A DNA stretch of 56,142 bases from Hyphococcus sp. (lineage in GTDB: Bacteria; Pseudomonadota; Alphaproteobacteria; Caulobacterales; Parvularculaceae). Position 1 is the stretch's first letter; every line of letters starts with the position of its first letter. The notes under the pieces were generated by a model. It worked only from the letters and a program-made list of their open reading frames with translations, was not told where the DNA came from and searched no databases. The DNA lies in NCBI GenBank assembly GCA_021776295.1, contig JAJFGE010000115.1, forward strand, positions 1 to 56,142, given 5' to 3'. Made by a program: the position numbers and the translations under genes. Below, in pieces: positions 25,193-33,524 of this stretch.

Positions 25193-26112
25193 TCTTCCTC
25201 CGCACCATATTCCGGCACGCTGTCGCCCAGCAAATAAGCTTGCGGATCGCGATCAATTTCGCGCAGGATATAGTCGAGCGTGCGCATCATACGCCGCGCC
25301 TCAGCCATAGCGGGCGCGACTTGCGCTAAGCCCTGATCAGTAAATACGCGTAGCGAAGCGCGGTTTTCATCCACCACGGCTCTGAGATCTGCAACCAGCG
25401 CCTGGGTTTCTTTTAACACCGCATCGGCGTCGCGCATCGCCACAGGCGCGTCATCTTCGAGTAATGTCTGCAAACTGGTCGCGGCGGCGTTGAGCTTGCC
25501 TGAGGCTTCAGCAAGGTTGGCCGTCATCGTAGCGGCGTCGCCGATCATTGCGTTGATATGATCATCATTTTCCGCAATGACGCCGGTCAGGGTTTCAATA
25601 TGGGCGATGATACCAGCGATGCCGGCAATATTTTCATCCGACAACAGACGGTTTGCCTGGGTCAGAACATCGCCGGAACCTTCCAGAAACGCGGCAAATC
25701 CTGATGTATCAGCTTTAAGCTTCGGTGTATCATCCTCGCTGACATCTTTTAACAGCGCGGCGTTCCTGCTGCCGCCCACCAGCTGTATGATCGCCAATCC
25801 GGTAAACCCCACCAGTTCAAGCTCCGCCTTGGTATCGGTCTTGACCGGCGTATCCTTATCGACGCGCACCCGCGCGATCACCGTCGAGGGATCGTCCGGA
25901 TCGATGGTCAGCGTACTAACCTCGCCTTTTTGGATGCCGTTAAAGCGCACCGGCGCGCCGACCGACAGGCCAGAGACGCGCTCGGTAAAGATGATGTCGT
26001 ATTCGTCAAATTCCCGCTGCGTCTGGCCGAGCCAGAGAATAAACAAGAACCCCGCCGCCACAGCGCTCAACACAATTGCGCCGATCAGTACGTAATGCGC
26101 CCGCGTTTCCAT
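25189..26112 (-). CDS. MlaD/MCE family substrate-binding protein
   Basis: A 307-residue inner-membrane-anchored MCE protein: one TM helix (about 8-30, YVLIGAIVLSAVAAGFLFILWLG), an MCE domain (IIFTERVSGLSVGAPVRFNGIQKGEVSTL), and a long helical C-terminal region (about 150-290) expected to form part of a periplasmic tunnel. It is nearly twice the length of MlaD at 10440-10934 and belongs to the type made with a dedicated ATPase, STAS-permease and lipoprotein. Encoded between the ATPase (28 bases upstream) and the lipoprotein (4-base overlap). Confidence 0.92.
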   Translation of the reverse strand: METRAHYVLIGAIVLSAVAAGFLFILWLGQTQREFDEYDIIFTERVSGLSVGAPVRFNGIQKGEVSTLTIDPDDPSTVIARVRVDKDTPVKTDTKAELELVGFTGLAIIQLVGGSRNAALLKDVSEDDTPKLKADTSGFAAFLEGSGDVLTQANRLLSDENIAGIAGIIAHIETLTGVIAENDDHINAMIGDAATMTANLAEASGKLNAAATSLQTLLEDDAPVAMRDADAVLKETQALVADLRAVVDENRASLRVFTDQGLAQVAPAMAEARRMMRTLDYILREIDRDPQAYLLGDSVPEYGAEEE

Positions 26113-26140
26113 ACCAACTTACCCCCGGACCCCAGATACT

Positions 26141-26929
26141 TCAGCCAGCCTTCGCCGACAAGGCCGCCCGCCCGCGCGGGCCTGAGAAATATTCATGGAT
26201 CCACGGATGGTCGGTGCGGCGCACCGCATCAAGCGGCCCGCAGGCAATGACATGGTGTTCGGCAAGCACCGCGACCCGGTCGCAGGCGGCATGTAACGTA
26301 TCGAGATCATGGGTTACCATAAACACTGTTAACCCTAATGATTCCTTGAGATTAACGATCAAATCGTCGAATTTGGCGGCCCCGATCGGGTCAAGGCCGG
26401 CGGTTGGCTCGTCCAGAAAAACCAGCTCCGGGTCGAGCGCCAGGGCGCGCGCCAGCCCGGCGCGTTTTTTCATGCCGCCGGAAAGCTCGGACGGATATTT
26501 CGCGCCGGATTCCGCCGGCAGACCCACCATCGAGATTTTCAGCGCCGCCATGTCTCTAGCCAACGCGCCTTCAATGTGCAGATGCTCGCGCACCGGCGCC
26601 ATAATGTTTTGCGCAACCGTTAGGGATGAAAACAGCGCCCCGCCCTGAAATAAAACTCCCCAGCGGCGCTCAACTGACAGTCGCTCCTCATCGTCGGCTT
26701 CATAAAAATTATGACCAAAAACTTTGACGGTCCCTGCGCTCGGACGCTTCAGTCCGATAATGGCGCGCATCAAAACCGACTTGCCAGCGCCCGAGCCGCC
26801 GACAACGCCGAGGATTTCACCCTTATGAACGTCAAGGTCGAGATTGTCATGGATGACGACATCATCAAATTGCGTGCGCACACCGCGCAGTTCAATGACG
26901 TTTTTCACGTTGTCATTACCGGTGCTCAA
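26141..26929 (-). CDS. ABC transporter ATPase, MlaF-like
   Basis: Cytoplasmic ATPase of the MCE lipid transporter. The 262 residues show Walker A GGSGAGKS (about 40-47), Q-loop (WGVLFQGGALFSSL), signature SELSGGMKKRAGLARAL, Walker B LVFLDEPTAGLDP and the switch His in MVTHD. FQGGALF and SGGMKKR are the typical MlaF/Ttg2A variants. The start is TTG at 26929, overlapping the permease stop as TTGA, with GGAGA eight bases before it; this explains why no ATG is found at the junction. Confidence 0.95.
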   Translation of the reverse strand: MSTGNDNVKNVIELRGVRTQFDDVVIHDNLDLDVHKGEILGVVGGSGAGKSVLMRAIIGLKRPSAGTVKVFGHNFYEADDEERLSVERRWGVLFQGGALFSSLTVAQNIMAPVREHLHIEGALARDMAALKISMVGLPAESGAKYPSELSGGMKKRAGLARALALDPELVFLDEPTAGLDPIGAAKFDDLIVNLKESLGLTVFMVTHDLDTLHAACDRVAVLAEHHVIACGPLDAVRRTDHPWIHEYFSGPRGRAALSAKAG

Positions 26930-28062
26930 AAGTCAATCTCCAGATAGAACAGAGCGAAGAACGCATCGATAACGATGACCAGAAATAGCGCCTGAACCAC
27001 GGAAAGCGTCGTGCGCTGGCCAAGCGATTCCGCGCTGCCTTCAACTTCCATACCTTGAAAGCACCCGATGATCGCGATCACAAAGGCGAAAAACGGCGCC
27101 TTGATCAACCCCGCCCAGAAATGATTGATGACAATTGTTTCCTCAAATCGCGCCATGAAGAACGCCAGCGATATATCCATCGCAAAAGCCGCAACTAGGG
27201 CGCCGCCGACCAGTCCGAGAATACCGGCGATAAACGCAATCGCCGGCAACATCAGCACCAGCGCAAACACCCGCGGCAGAACCAGAACCTCCATCGGGTC
27301 CAGCCCCAAAACCCGCATTGCATCAATTTCTTCCCGGATTTTCATCGACCCGATTTGCGCGGTAAAGGCGCTGCCCGAACGACCGGCGATCAAAATCGCT
27401 GTGAGCAATACGCCAAACTCGCGCAACACCGAAATGCCGACCAGTTCGACAACAAAAATTTCAGCATTGAAAAGCCTGAGAATTTTGGCGCCCATAAACG
27501 CGACCACCGCGCCGATCAGAAACGACATCAGGCCGACAATCGGAACGGCGTTCAGCCCCGCCTCTTCCATATGATGAACGGTTGAGGTCCAGCGAAAATG
27601 CGACGGCCGGGTAAAGACGCGCCAGGTCGCGGCCAGCGCTTCACCGATAAAGCTCAACAATTGCGTGGCCGCGATGTAGGTTTCCGCAACGCCTTGCCCA
27701 AGCCGCTCGAGCATGGCGCCAAAGGCGTTGGGATGAAACGGCGTCACATGACACGGCGCGAGGTGGTCCTTGACCTGCTCCATCAGCGCTTCATGAGCGG
27801 GACTTGCGCCGACCACACACGATATCCGGGTGCGATCGCCACACGAACGCAAAGTCCGCTGCAACACCATCGCGCCGGCGGTATCGAGGCGTTCAACCCC
27901 GGCCATGTCAATAATCAGCTCGCGGCCCATCGTATCATCGGCAAAGTCGCGCAATCGTGGATCGACCTGCTTTAAAAATCGCGCCCGCCAGTCTCCCGCC
28001 GCCACCATTTTCATGACGCCGTGGTCAATATCGATGTCGAAATATGCCGCCGAATCCGCCAT
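26926..28062 (-). CDS. MlaE-family permease fused to an N-terminal STAS domain
   Basis: A 378-residue inner-membrane permease. Residues 1-110 form a STAS-like domain (ELIIDMAGVERLDTAGAMVLQRTL), which in E. coli is a separate protein, MlaB; residues 120-378 are the MlaE fold with EEAGLNAVPIVGLMSFLIGAVVAFMGA and the GSAFTAQIGSMKIREEIDAMRVLGLDPMEVLVLPR motif. The fusion is common in alphaproteobacteria and other phyla. First gene of the operon permease-ATPase-MCE-lipoprotein. A promoter should lie in 28063-28223, which is shared with the divergent CHASE2 gene; no consensus stands out. Confidence 0.95.
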   Translation of the reverse strand: MADSAAYFDIDIDHGVMKMVAAGDWRARFLKQVDPRLRDFADDTMGRELIIDMAGVERLDTAGAMVLQRTLRSCGDRTRISCVVGASPAHEALMEQVKDHLAPCHVTPFHPNAFGAMLERLGQGVAETYIAATQLLSFIGEALAATWRVFTRPSHFRWTSTVHHMEEAGLNAVPIVGLMSFLIGAVVAFMGAKILRLFNAEIFVVELVGISVLREFGVLLTAILIAGRSGSAFTAQIGSMKIREEIDAMRVLGLDPMEVLVLPRVFALVLMLPAIAFIAGILGLVGGALVAAFAMDISLAFFMARFEETIVINHFWAGLIKAPFFAFVIAIIGCFQGMEVEGSAESLGQRTTLSVVQALFLVIVIDAFFALFYLEIDF

Positions 28063-28223
28063 AGTTAATTCTTTCTAAACACGCCGCTCTTCACGGCGCG
28101 GCGCTTGCAGTGCCATCATGGCGCAAAGGATGTTAAAATGATCCTGAAATTACGCGGATGGTTACCATATTGGAGCACCGACGGGGTGATTTTTAATAAA
28201 ATGTGTCGTTTCAGGAGCAGGTA

Positions 28224-30479
28224 TTGACCTCCAGCCATATGTTTCGCGGGCCATTTCAATGGCTTTCAGCCCTGCCGCTGCTGGCGGTGACCGGTATTTT
28301 GACGGTTATGGCGATTATGACGCTGACCAGCGCAAGCTCGCCGGAAGCGCGCTCGCGCGAGGTTTTGTTCGATTATTTCCAGCGGATGTCACCGGCTGAG
28401 TATGACGCCTCGGAGACATTCCACCTGGTGCTTATCGACCGCGAAAGCGTCGAGGCGGTGGGTCCGTGGCCGTGGCCACGGACCGTGCTGGCCGATCTCG
28501 TCGATGCAACCGCCGAGGCTGGGGCCAGCGGCGTCATTGTCACCGAACCGGTGGATAAACCCGACCCGTTGTCGCCGGAGACCATCGGCCGGTTCTGGCT
28601 TGAAGGCGCCAGCGACGACGCACTGGCCGAGCAGCTGTCGCGGCTGCCGCGCACCGATGCGGTGCTGGCGCGGGCGTTTGCTAAAACCAACGGCGCAGTT
28701 GCGGTCTCATCTACTCCGCCTGGCAACCCGAACCAACCGTCGGCGATGCAGCGCGCAGACGCCAAGGATGCTGGCTGGCTCAACATCACCGATAGCGGCG
28801 CTGACTATATCGCCCTGCCCGGCGCGCGCTATTTGTATAGCCTAAACCTTGAGCTTTCACGCGCCGCACAACCCGCCGTCGCCGCACTCGCTACTGACCC
28901 CGACGGGGTTTTCCGCCGCGCGCCACTATTGTGGTCGCTTGACAGCAAACCGGCGCCGTCGATAGCGCTCAAAGCCGCGCAACTGGCGCTTGGCGACAGC
29001 GCCATTACCGCCGAGGTCAATCTCAACTCCGCCAATCCGCAGGGACGGGTTTTGAAAGCCATCAGCCTATCGGGCGGCGGCTTTTCGATTACGCCGCAAT
29101 CGGCGGTACGGCTTTATTTGCCCAAGCGCCTCAATATTCCGACCACTTCGGCGGCAAGGCTGCTTGCCGGCTCCGGCTCCAACAGCCAGCTCTCGGGCGC
29201 AGTTGTTTTAATCGGGCTTGACGGCGATCTCGGCGAGACCATTCGTACGCCGCGCGGCGAGATGCCGTTGGTTGAGCTGCATGCGCTCGCAGCGGCGCAA
29301 ATCACCGCTGCGGCAATGCCCAAACGTCCCGGCTGGACCGGTTACCTTGAAGCGCTCGGCGTGATGGTGTTTGGCGCCGCGGCGATTATGATCGCCCAGC
29401 GCATGCAATTCTGGCAGGCGGTAGGCTTTGCCGCGGCGGTCTCCATCGTCCTCATCCTGGCGGCTTATTCCGCGTTCTCGCTTAGCGCCCTCCTGGTCAA
29501 TCCGCTGGCGCCGTCACTGGCGCTGTTTGTCGGCGCGCTTTCGGTCGCCGGCGGCAAATCGATTGGCGGCGTTCTGCGCGATGATTCCGTACGCGGATCG
29601 TTCCACGATACGCTGCCCGAACCGGCGATGAAAAAACTGCGCGAGGAAAGCGGCGGCGACATCCTTGAAGGCGTCAATCGTGAGATCACGGTTCTCGCCT
29701 GCGAATTGCGCTTTCCAGATGAAGACCTTCACGGCATGGAAAATATTCCCGATGAAGTCACCAAGCTGATGGCCGCCGCAAGCCTCGATTTGCGCCAGAC
29801 CATTATCGACACTGGCGGCGTCGCCGACCAGGCCGAGGGCGGGCGCATCTTCGCCTATTACAACACGCCGACCGAACTTGCCGACCATGTCCAGGCCGGC
29901 TGCGCGGCAGCCTTGCGGATGATTGAGAGCATGGACAAGATCAACACCGATCTTGAAGCCTCAAGTGTGACGCGCGGAATGCAGCTGCATCTGGCGATCG
30001 GCGTCGCTACGGGGCCATGTTTTGCCGGGCCGATGGGCCATGGCCGCAATAACCGCTACTCTGCCATGGGCCCGGCGGTCGACCGCGCCGCCTTTTTGCG
30101 CAACCAGTCAGAACATTATGGCCCGGCGATGATATGCGACGAGCCGGTCTACAAACAAACCCATCATCTGTTCGCCTATCTTGAACTCGATAAAATCCGC
30201 ACCCGCAACGCCGAGCGGCCATTTTGTATTTTTGCGCTGATCGGCAATCCGTTTATCAAATCCTCAAAAGGCTTCCGCGATCTGGACGAAGCCCACCGCG
30301 AAATGCTGATCGCCTATCGCGCCGGCAAGGCCGACGCCGCACGACAACTGCTCGACAAGGTCAAGAAATCGCCCGGCGCAAAAATCGCGCTGTTTGATAT
30401 TTACGAAGAGCGGGTTCGCAAACTAGCAGCCGAAGGCGCGCCCGAAAATTGGGATGGGGTGCACGAGGCCGGCGCCTGA
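28224..30479 (+). CDS. CHASE2 sensor protein with degenerate class III cyclase domain
   Basis: A 751-residue membrane protein: N-terminal TM helix, extracytoplasmic CHASE2 domain (HLVLIDRESVEAVGPWPWPR...), a three-helix membrane unit (about 380-450) and a C-terminal cyclase-like domain. The fold is clear (REITVLACELRF, GGRIFAYYNTP, LAIGVATGPCFAGPMGHGRNNRYSAMG) but key residues differ: first metal Asp is Glu (ACEL for FADI), the second metal GD is GG, Lys of 'DKxxGD' is Gln, and 'GDAVNLAARL' reads GPAVDRAAFL. I expect no ordinary cAMP synthesis. The start is TTG at 28224, set by AGGAG six bases upstream; GTG at 28203 and ATG at 28239 have no such site. Confidence 0.88.
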   Translation: MTSSHMFRGPFQWLSALPLLAVTGILTVMAIMTLTSASSPEARSREVLFDYFQRMSPAEYDASETFHLVLIDRESVEAVGPWPWPRTVLADLVDATAEAGASGVIVTEPVDKPDPLSPETIGRFWLEGASDDALAEQLSRLPRTDAVLARAFAKTNGAVAVSSTPPGNPNQPSAMQRADAKDAGWLNITDSGADYIALPGARYLYSLNLELSRAAQPAVAALATDPDGVFRRAPLLWSLDSKPAPSIALKAAQLALGDSAITAEVNLNSANPQGRVLKAISLSGGGFSITPQSAVRLYLPKRLNIPTTSAARLLAGSGSNSQLSGAVVLIGLDGDLGETIRTPRGEMPLVELHALAAAQITAAAMPKRPGWTGYLEALGVMVFGAAAIMIAQRMQFWQAVGFAAAVSIVLILAAYSAFSLSALLVNPLAPSLALFVGALSVAGGKSIGGVLRDDSVRGSFHDTLPEPAMKKLREESGGDILEGVNREITVLACELRFPDEDLHGMENIPDEVTKLMAAASLDLRQTIIDTGGVADQAEGGRIFAYYNTPTELADHVQAGCAAALRMIESMDKINTDLEASSVTRGMQLHLAIGVATGPCFAGPMGHGRNNRYSAMGPAVDRAAFLRNQSEHYGPAMICDEPVYKQTHHLFAYLELDKIRTRNAERPFCIFALIGNPFIKSSKGFRDLDEAHREMLIAYRAGKADAARQLLDKVKKSPGAKIALFDIYEERVRKLAAEGAPENWDGVHEAGA

Positions 30480-30496
30480 AGAGGCGGTGTCATCGC

Positions 30497-31678
30497 TTAC
30501 ACAAATATTTGCTTGCCGTCCCAGCGCCGCGCGATGATTAACGCAGTGACAAACGCGCCGCCGCCCATCGCCGCCATCATCATATAAGCGCTTGCCGGGC
30601 CATATCCGTTCCACACGAAACCGGCGATGACGGTCGCAATCCCGGTGATCGCGCCAACCCCGGTCGCCGACATCAGTGTCATGCCGGTATTAACCAGGCG
30701 ATGCGGCACGGCGCGGTCGAGAAATTCAACGCTACCGAGATACGTCGCCGCGAAGGTTAATGCATGCAATATCTGTATAAGGAACAACAACCATAACGCC
30801 GGCTCCAGCGCAGTTATTGTCCAGCGCAACGCCGCAGCGCCGCCGCCAAGCGCCAACAGACCCGCCGGTGAGAACCGCCGGGCGACGCCGCGTGCGCGGG
30901 TCAGGACAACCACCTCCGCAACAACGCCGGTTGCCCATAACAAGCCAATAGTCTGGTCGGAATAACCGATCTCCGCCCAGCGCAGATAGGAAAATGCGTA
31001 ATAAACCGCATGCGCGCCTTGCGTCAGGCCGGCCGACAACAACACCGCCGCAAACACCGGACTGGCCAGCAATGCCGGCGCCTCACGCCAGGAGACCGGC
31101 TTGGCGCCGCCGCGCCCGCCCGCGCCTTGCGGCAAGACCAGCGACACCATAAAAGCAAAACTCGCAGCCGCCGCCATCACCCAGACGCTCGCCTCAATCC
31201 CGAATCGCGTAAACGCCGCGCCGGCGAGAACTGTCGTGATTAGAAAAAACACCGAGCCTGCCGCCCGGGTCTGGCCGTAATGCAAATAGCCGTTACGATC
31301 GGCACGCAACACCGCACTGTCCGATAGCGGCACCAGCACGCCAAACGTCCACATGACGATCAGCGCCGCCGCTGTAATGAGGATTTTTCCAGGCGCAAAG
31401 ATCAACCCCGCGGCGCCCAGCGCAAACAAAAATGAAAAAATCCGCAAGCTTCGGCGCTCATCTGTTTGATGATCGGCCCAGAAAGCAACGAACGGCCCCA
31501 GCGCCAGCCGTGCGATCAAGGCAGCGCCGGTAATCAATCCGATCTCAGCGGCGGAAAATCCGTTGATGTGCAGCCAGCCGGCAAAAAACGGCAGCTGCAC
31601 GCCAAGCAGAACAAACTGCCCGCCATAAAATAGCGAATAGAGCGGGCCGGCGCGCTGTTTGGAAAAACCCCTCGGCAT
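30497..31678 (-). CDS. MFS transporter, HcaT-like
   Basis: A 393-residue, 12-helix major facilitator. It starts with the short cytoplasmic MPRGFSKQR and helix 1 (LYSLFYGGQFVLLGVQLPFF), has the loop 2-3 remnant ARLALGPFVAFWADHQTDERR, the YGQTRAAGSVFF segment typical of the 3-phenylpropionate/HcaT and MFS_1-like group, and HALTFAATYLGSVEFLDRAVP in helix 10. The family is suspected to carry aromatic acids or nucleoside-like substrates; the substrate here is unknown. Convergent with the CHASE2 gene (17 bases between stops). A dispersed repeat lies upstream. Confidence 0.85.
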   Translation of the reverse strand: MPRGFSKQRAGPLYSLFYGGQFVLLGVQLPFFAGWLHINGFSAAEIGLITGAALIARLALGPFVAFWADHQTDERRSLRIFSFLFALGAAGLIFAPGKILITAAALIVMWTFGVLVPLSDSAVLRADRNGYLHYGQTRAAGSVFFLITTVLAGAAFTRFGIEASVWVMAAAASFAFMVSLVLPQGAGGRGGAKPVSWREAPALLASPVFAAVLLSAGLTQGAHAVYYAFSYLRWAEIGYSDQTIGLLWATGVVAEVVVLTRARGVARRFSPAGLLALGGGAAALRWTITALEPALWLLFLIQILHALTFAATYLGSVEFLDRAVPHRLVNTGMTLMSATGVGAITGIATVIAGFVWNGYGPASAYMMMAAMGGGAFVTALIIARRWDGKQIFV

Positions 31679-31731
31679 GGCCGGGGTCTATAGCAAAACG
31701 AGTTCAATCAAAAACGGATTCTGCGCGATAT

Positions 31732-31853
31732 CTAGAGCATTTCCGGATAAGTGTGCTGCGTTGAAAGCTACTCACTTTCAACGCCGATAGAAATGCGGCA
31801 AACAAAGAATCTAGAGCAAATCCATGGTTTAATTTAACTCGGATTTGCTCTAG
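31732..31853. repeat. Dispersed intergenic repeat, copy A (AGAGCATTTCCGG ... CGGATTTGCTCTAG)
   Basis: Copy of an element also present at 44924-45025. Both begin CTAGAGCATTTCCGGATAAG, share GATAGAAATGCGGCAAACAA and CTAGAGCAAATCC, and end AATTTAACTCGGATTTGCTC. Two hairpins are possible: GCATTTC.../...GAAATGC and AGAGCAAATCC.../...GGATTTGCTCT. Copy A has an extra stretch (GTTGAAAGCTACTCACTTTCAAC, itself a hairpin) in the first loop. The stop codon of the minus-strand lipoprotein gene lies inside the right end. Confidence 0.85.
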
Positions 31854-32473
31854 CGAATGGTGCGGTCCGGCGATGCGTAGGTTGCGCTGCGGTCCTCATC
31901 GATTTGGTCGGCGAGAACATCGGCGGTCTTGCCGAGGGTTTTGACCGCCAGCCGAAAATCGTCGCGCAATGCGTCAAGCGCATCATCGCTGACAACAAAG
32001 CCGCGCTTTTTAAGTTCCTTGCCGGCGTCTGCATAAATATGGCGATGCTCGCGCAAGGTCTGGATGGCGGTTTCAATCAGCGCAATATCGTTCATCGAAT
32101 GGCGCGGCGCCCGCAACGCTTCGCGCGCTGTCTCGTCAAGCCGCTCGGCTGCGGCGAGGTTTAACCGCGCATCCTGGTTTAACCGGGCAAATCCGGCGCC
32201 GGAAGCTTCAAGCTCTAACAGATATGCCGCAACAGCGTCGTCACGCGAGATCCGGTCACTGCCGCCAACGCCGGTGATGCGCACGATAAAAGAGGCGGGT
32301 TCTGGCTTGGGCCAGGGCGCGGTCTCGACCGCTTTTGCTGCATCCGCGAGCATGTCGCGCTGCGCCGCCGGATATTTAAACTGTGTTATTGAATTTGCTG
32401 GACGGACGGCGCAACCGCCCGCTAATAGCAACACTAATGCGGCAATACCGCAGACCCGCCAACCCCGTATCAC
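31850..32473 (-). CDS. Hypothetical lipoprotein
   Basis: Unrecognised protein of 207 residues. A hydrophobic signal with lipobox LAGGC (MIRGWRVCGIAALVLLLAGGC) indicates lipid anchoring. The mature part is helical and charged (QRDMLADAAKAVETAPWPKPEP, DAVAAYLLELEASGAGFARLN, HSMNDIALIETAIQTLREHRHIY). I place the start at GTG 32473, preceded by AGGGG, because it directly begins the signal peptide; the frame continues to 32545 with sequence unlike a protein N-terminus. The last codon and stop are inside a dispersed repeat, so the native C-terminus may have been altered. Divergent from pip. Confidence 0.7.
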   Translation of the reverse strand: MIRGWRVCGIAALVLLLAGGCAVRPANSITQFKYPAAQRDMLADAAKAVETAPWPKPEPASFIVRITGVGGSDRISRDDAVAAYLLELEASGAGFARLNQDARLNLAAAERLDETAREALRAPRHSMNDIALIETAIQTLREHRHIYADAGKELKKRGFVVSDDALDALRDDFRLAVKTLGKTADVLADQIDEDRSATYASPDRTIR

Positions 32474-32560
32474 TATGCCCCTACTCCGAACAAATACTTG
32501 TGGCGCGTCCCCACACGCTCTAACTCCATACCCGAACCAGCACAAAAAGTCAGCACTTAA

Positions 32561-33517
32561 ATGCCAGATCGTCTCAGTTTATTTCCGCCGATAGAGCCCT
32601 TTGACACCGGAATGCTTCGCGTATCTGACCTGCATGAAATTTACTATGAGGTTTCAGGAAAAGCCGACGGCAAGCCGGTTGTGGTTTGCCATGGCGGGCC
32701 CGGCGGCGGCTCGACGCCGTCGATGCGGCGTTATTTTGACCCGGAACGATACAAAATCATCGTTTTCGACCAGCGCGGCTGCGGCAAGTCACGGCCCCAT
32801 GCGGAGTTGAAAGACAACAACACCTGGGCGCTGGTTGACGATATGGAGGCGCTGCGGGGCCATCTCGGCGTCGAGCAATGGCAGGTGTTTGGCGGCTCGT
32901 GGGGCTCAACCCTGGCGCTTGCCTATGGCCAGACCCATCCGGAGCAGGTGACGGAGCTGGTCCTGCGCGGCATCTTCACCCTGCGCCGCGCGGAGCTGTT
33001 ATGGTTCTATCAGGAAGGCGCGAGCTGGCTGTTCCCGGAATTATGGGCGGATTATTTAGCGCCGATCCCCAAGGCAGAACGCGGCGATTTGATTGCCGCC
33101 TATTACAAACGCCTCACCGGCAAAGACGCCGACGAACAATTGCGCGCCGCGCGTGCCTGGAGCGTGTGGGAAGGCGGCACGGTCAGCTTCTACCCGTCGC
33201 AAGACCGGATGCAGAGCTTTACCAACGAGGCCTTCGCGCTCGCTTTCGCGCGGATTGAATGTCATTATTTTTACAATGCCGGCTTCTTTGAACGCGACGA
33301 CCAGATTATCGCCAATATAGACCGTGTACGACACATTCCGGGCGTCATAGTCCAGGGCCGCTATGATGTCGTCACGCCGATGAAGACCGCCCATGACCTC
33401 GCACGCGCATGGCCGGAAGCGGATTTGCAAATCATCGCCGACGCCGGGCACGCCGCCAGCGAGCCCGGCATTATCGATGCGCTGGTCCGGGCGACAAATA
33501 ACTTCGCCCGGCGCTGA
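32561..33517 (+). CDS. pip: Prolyl aminopeptidase (proline iminopeptidase)
   Basis: Alpha/beta-hydrolase of peptidase family S33 that removes N-terminal proline. The 318 residues show the oxyanion motif VVVCHGGPGGGSTPSMRRYFDP, FDQRGCGKSRPH, nucleophile S113 in GGSWGS, the acid in QGRYDVVTP and the final His in DAGHAASEPG. ECHYFYNAGFF matches the substrate-pocket helix of proline iminopeptidases. Length is as expected. The ATG lies 87 bases from the GTG of the divergent lipoprotein. Cytoplasmic, single-gene unit. Confidence 0.95.
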   Translation: MPDRLSLFPPIEPFDTGMLRVSDLHEIYYEVSGKADGKPVVVCHGGPGGGSTPSMRRYFDPERYKIIVFDQRGCGKSRPHAELKDNNTWALVDDMEALRGHLGVEQWQVFGGSWGSTLALAYGQTHPEQVTELVLRGIFTLRRAELLWFYQEGASWLFPELWADYLAPIPKAERGDLIAAYYKRLTGKDADEQLRAARAWSVWEGGTVSFYPSQDRMQSFTNEAFALAFARIECHYFYNAGFFERDDQIIANIDRVRHIPGVIVQGRYDVVTPMKTAHDLARAWPEADLQIIADAGHAASEPGIIDALVRATNNFARR

Positions 33518-33524
33518 TCGGCGT

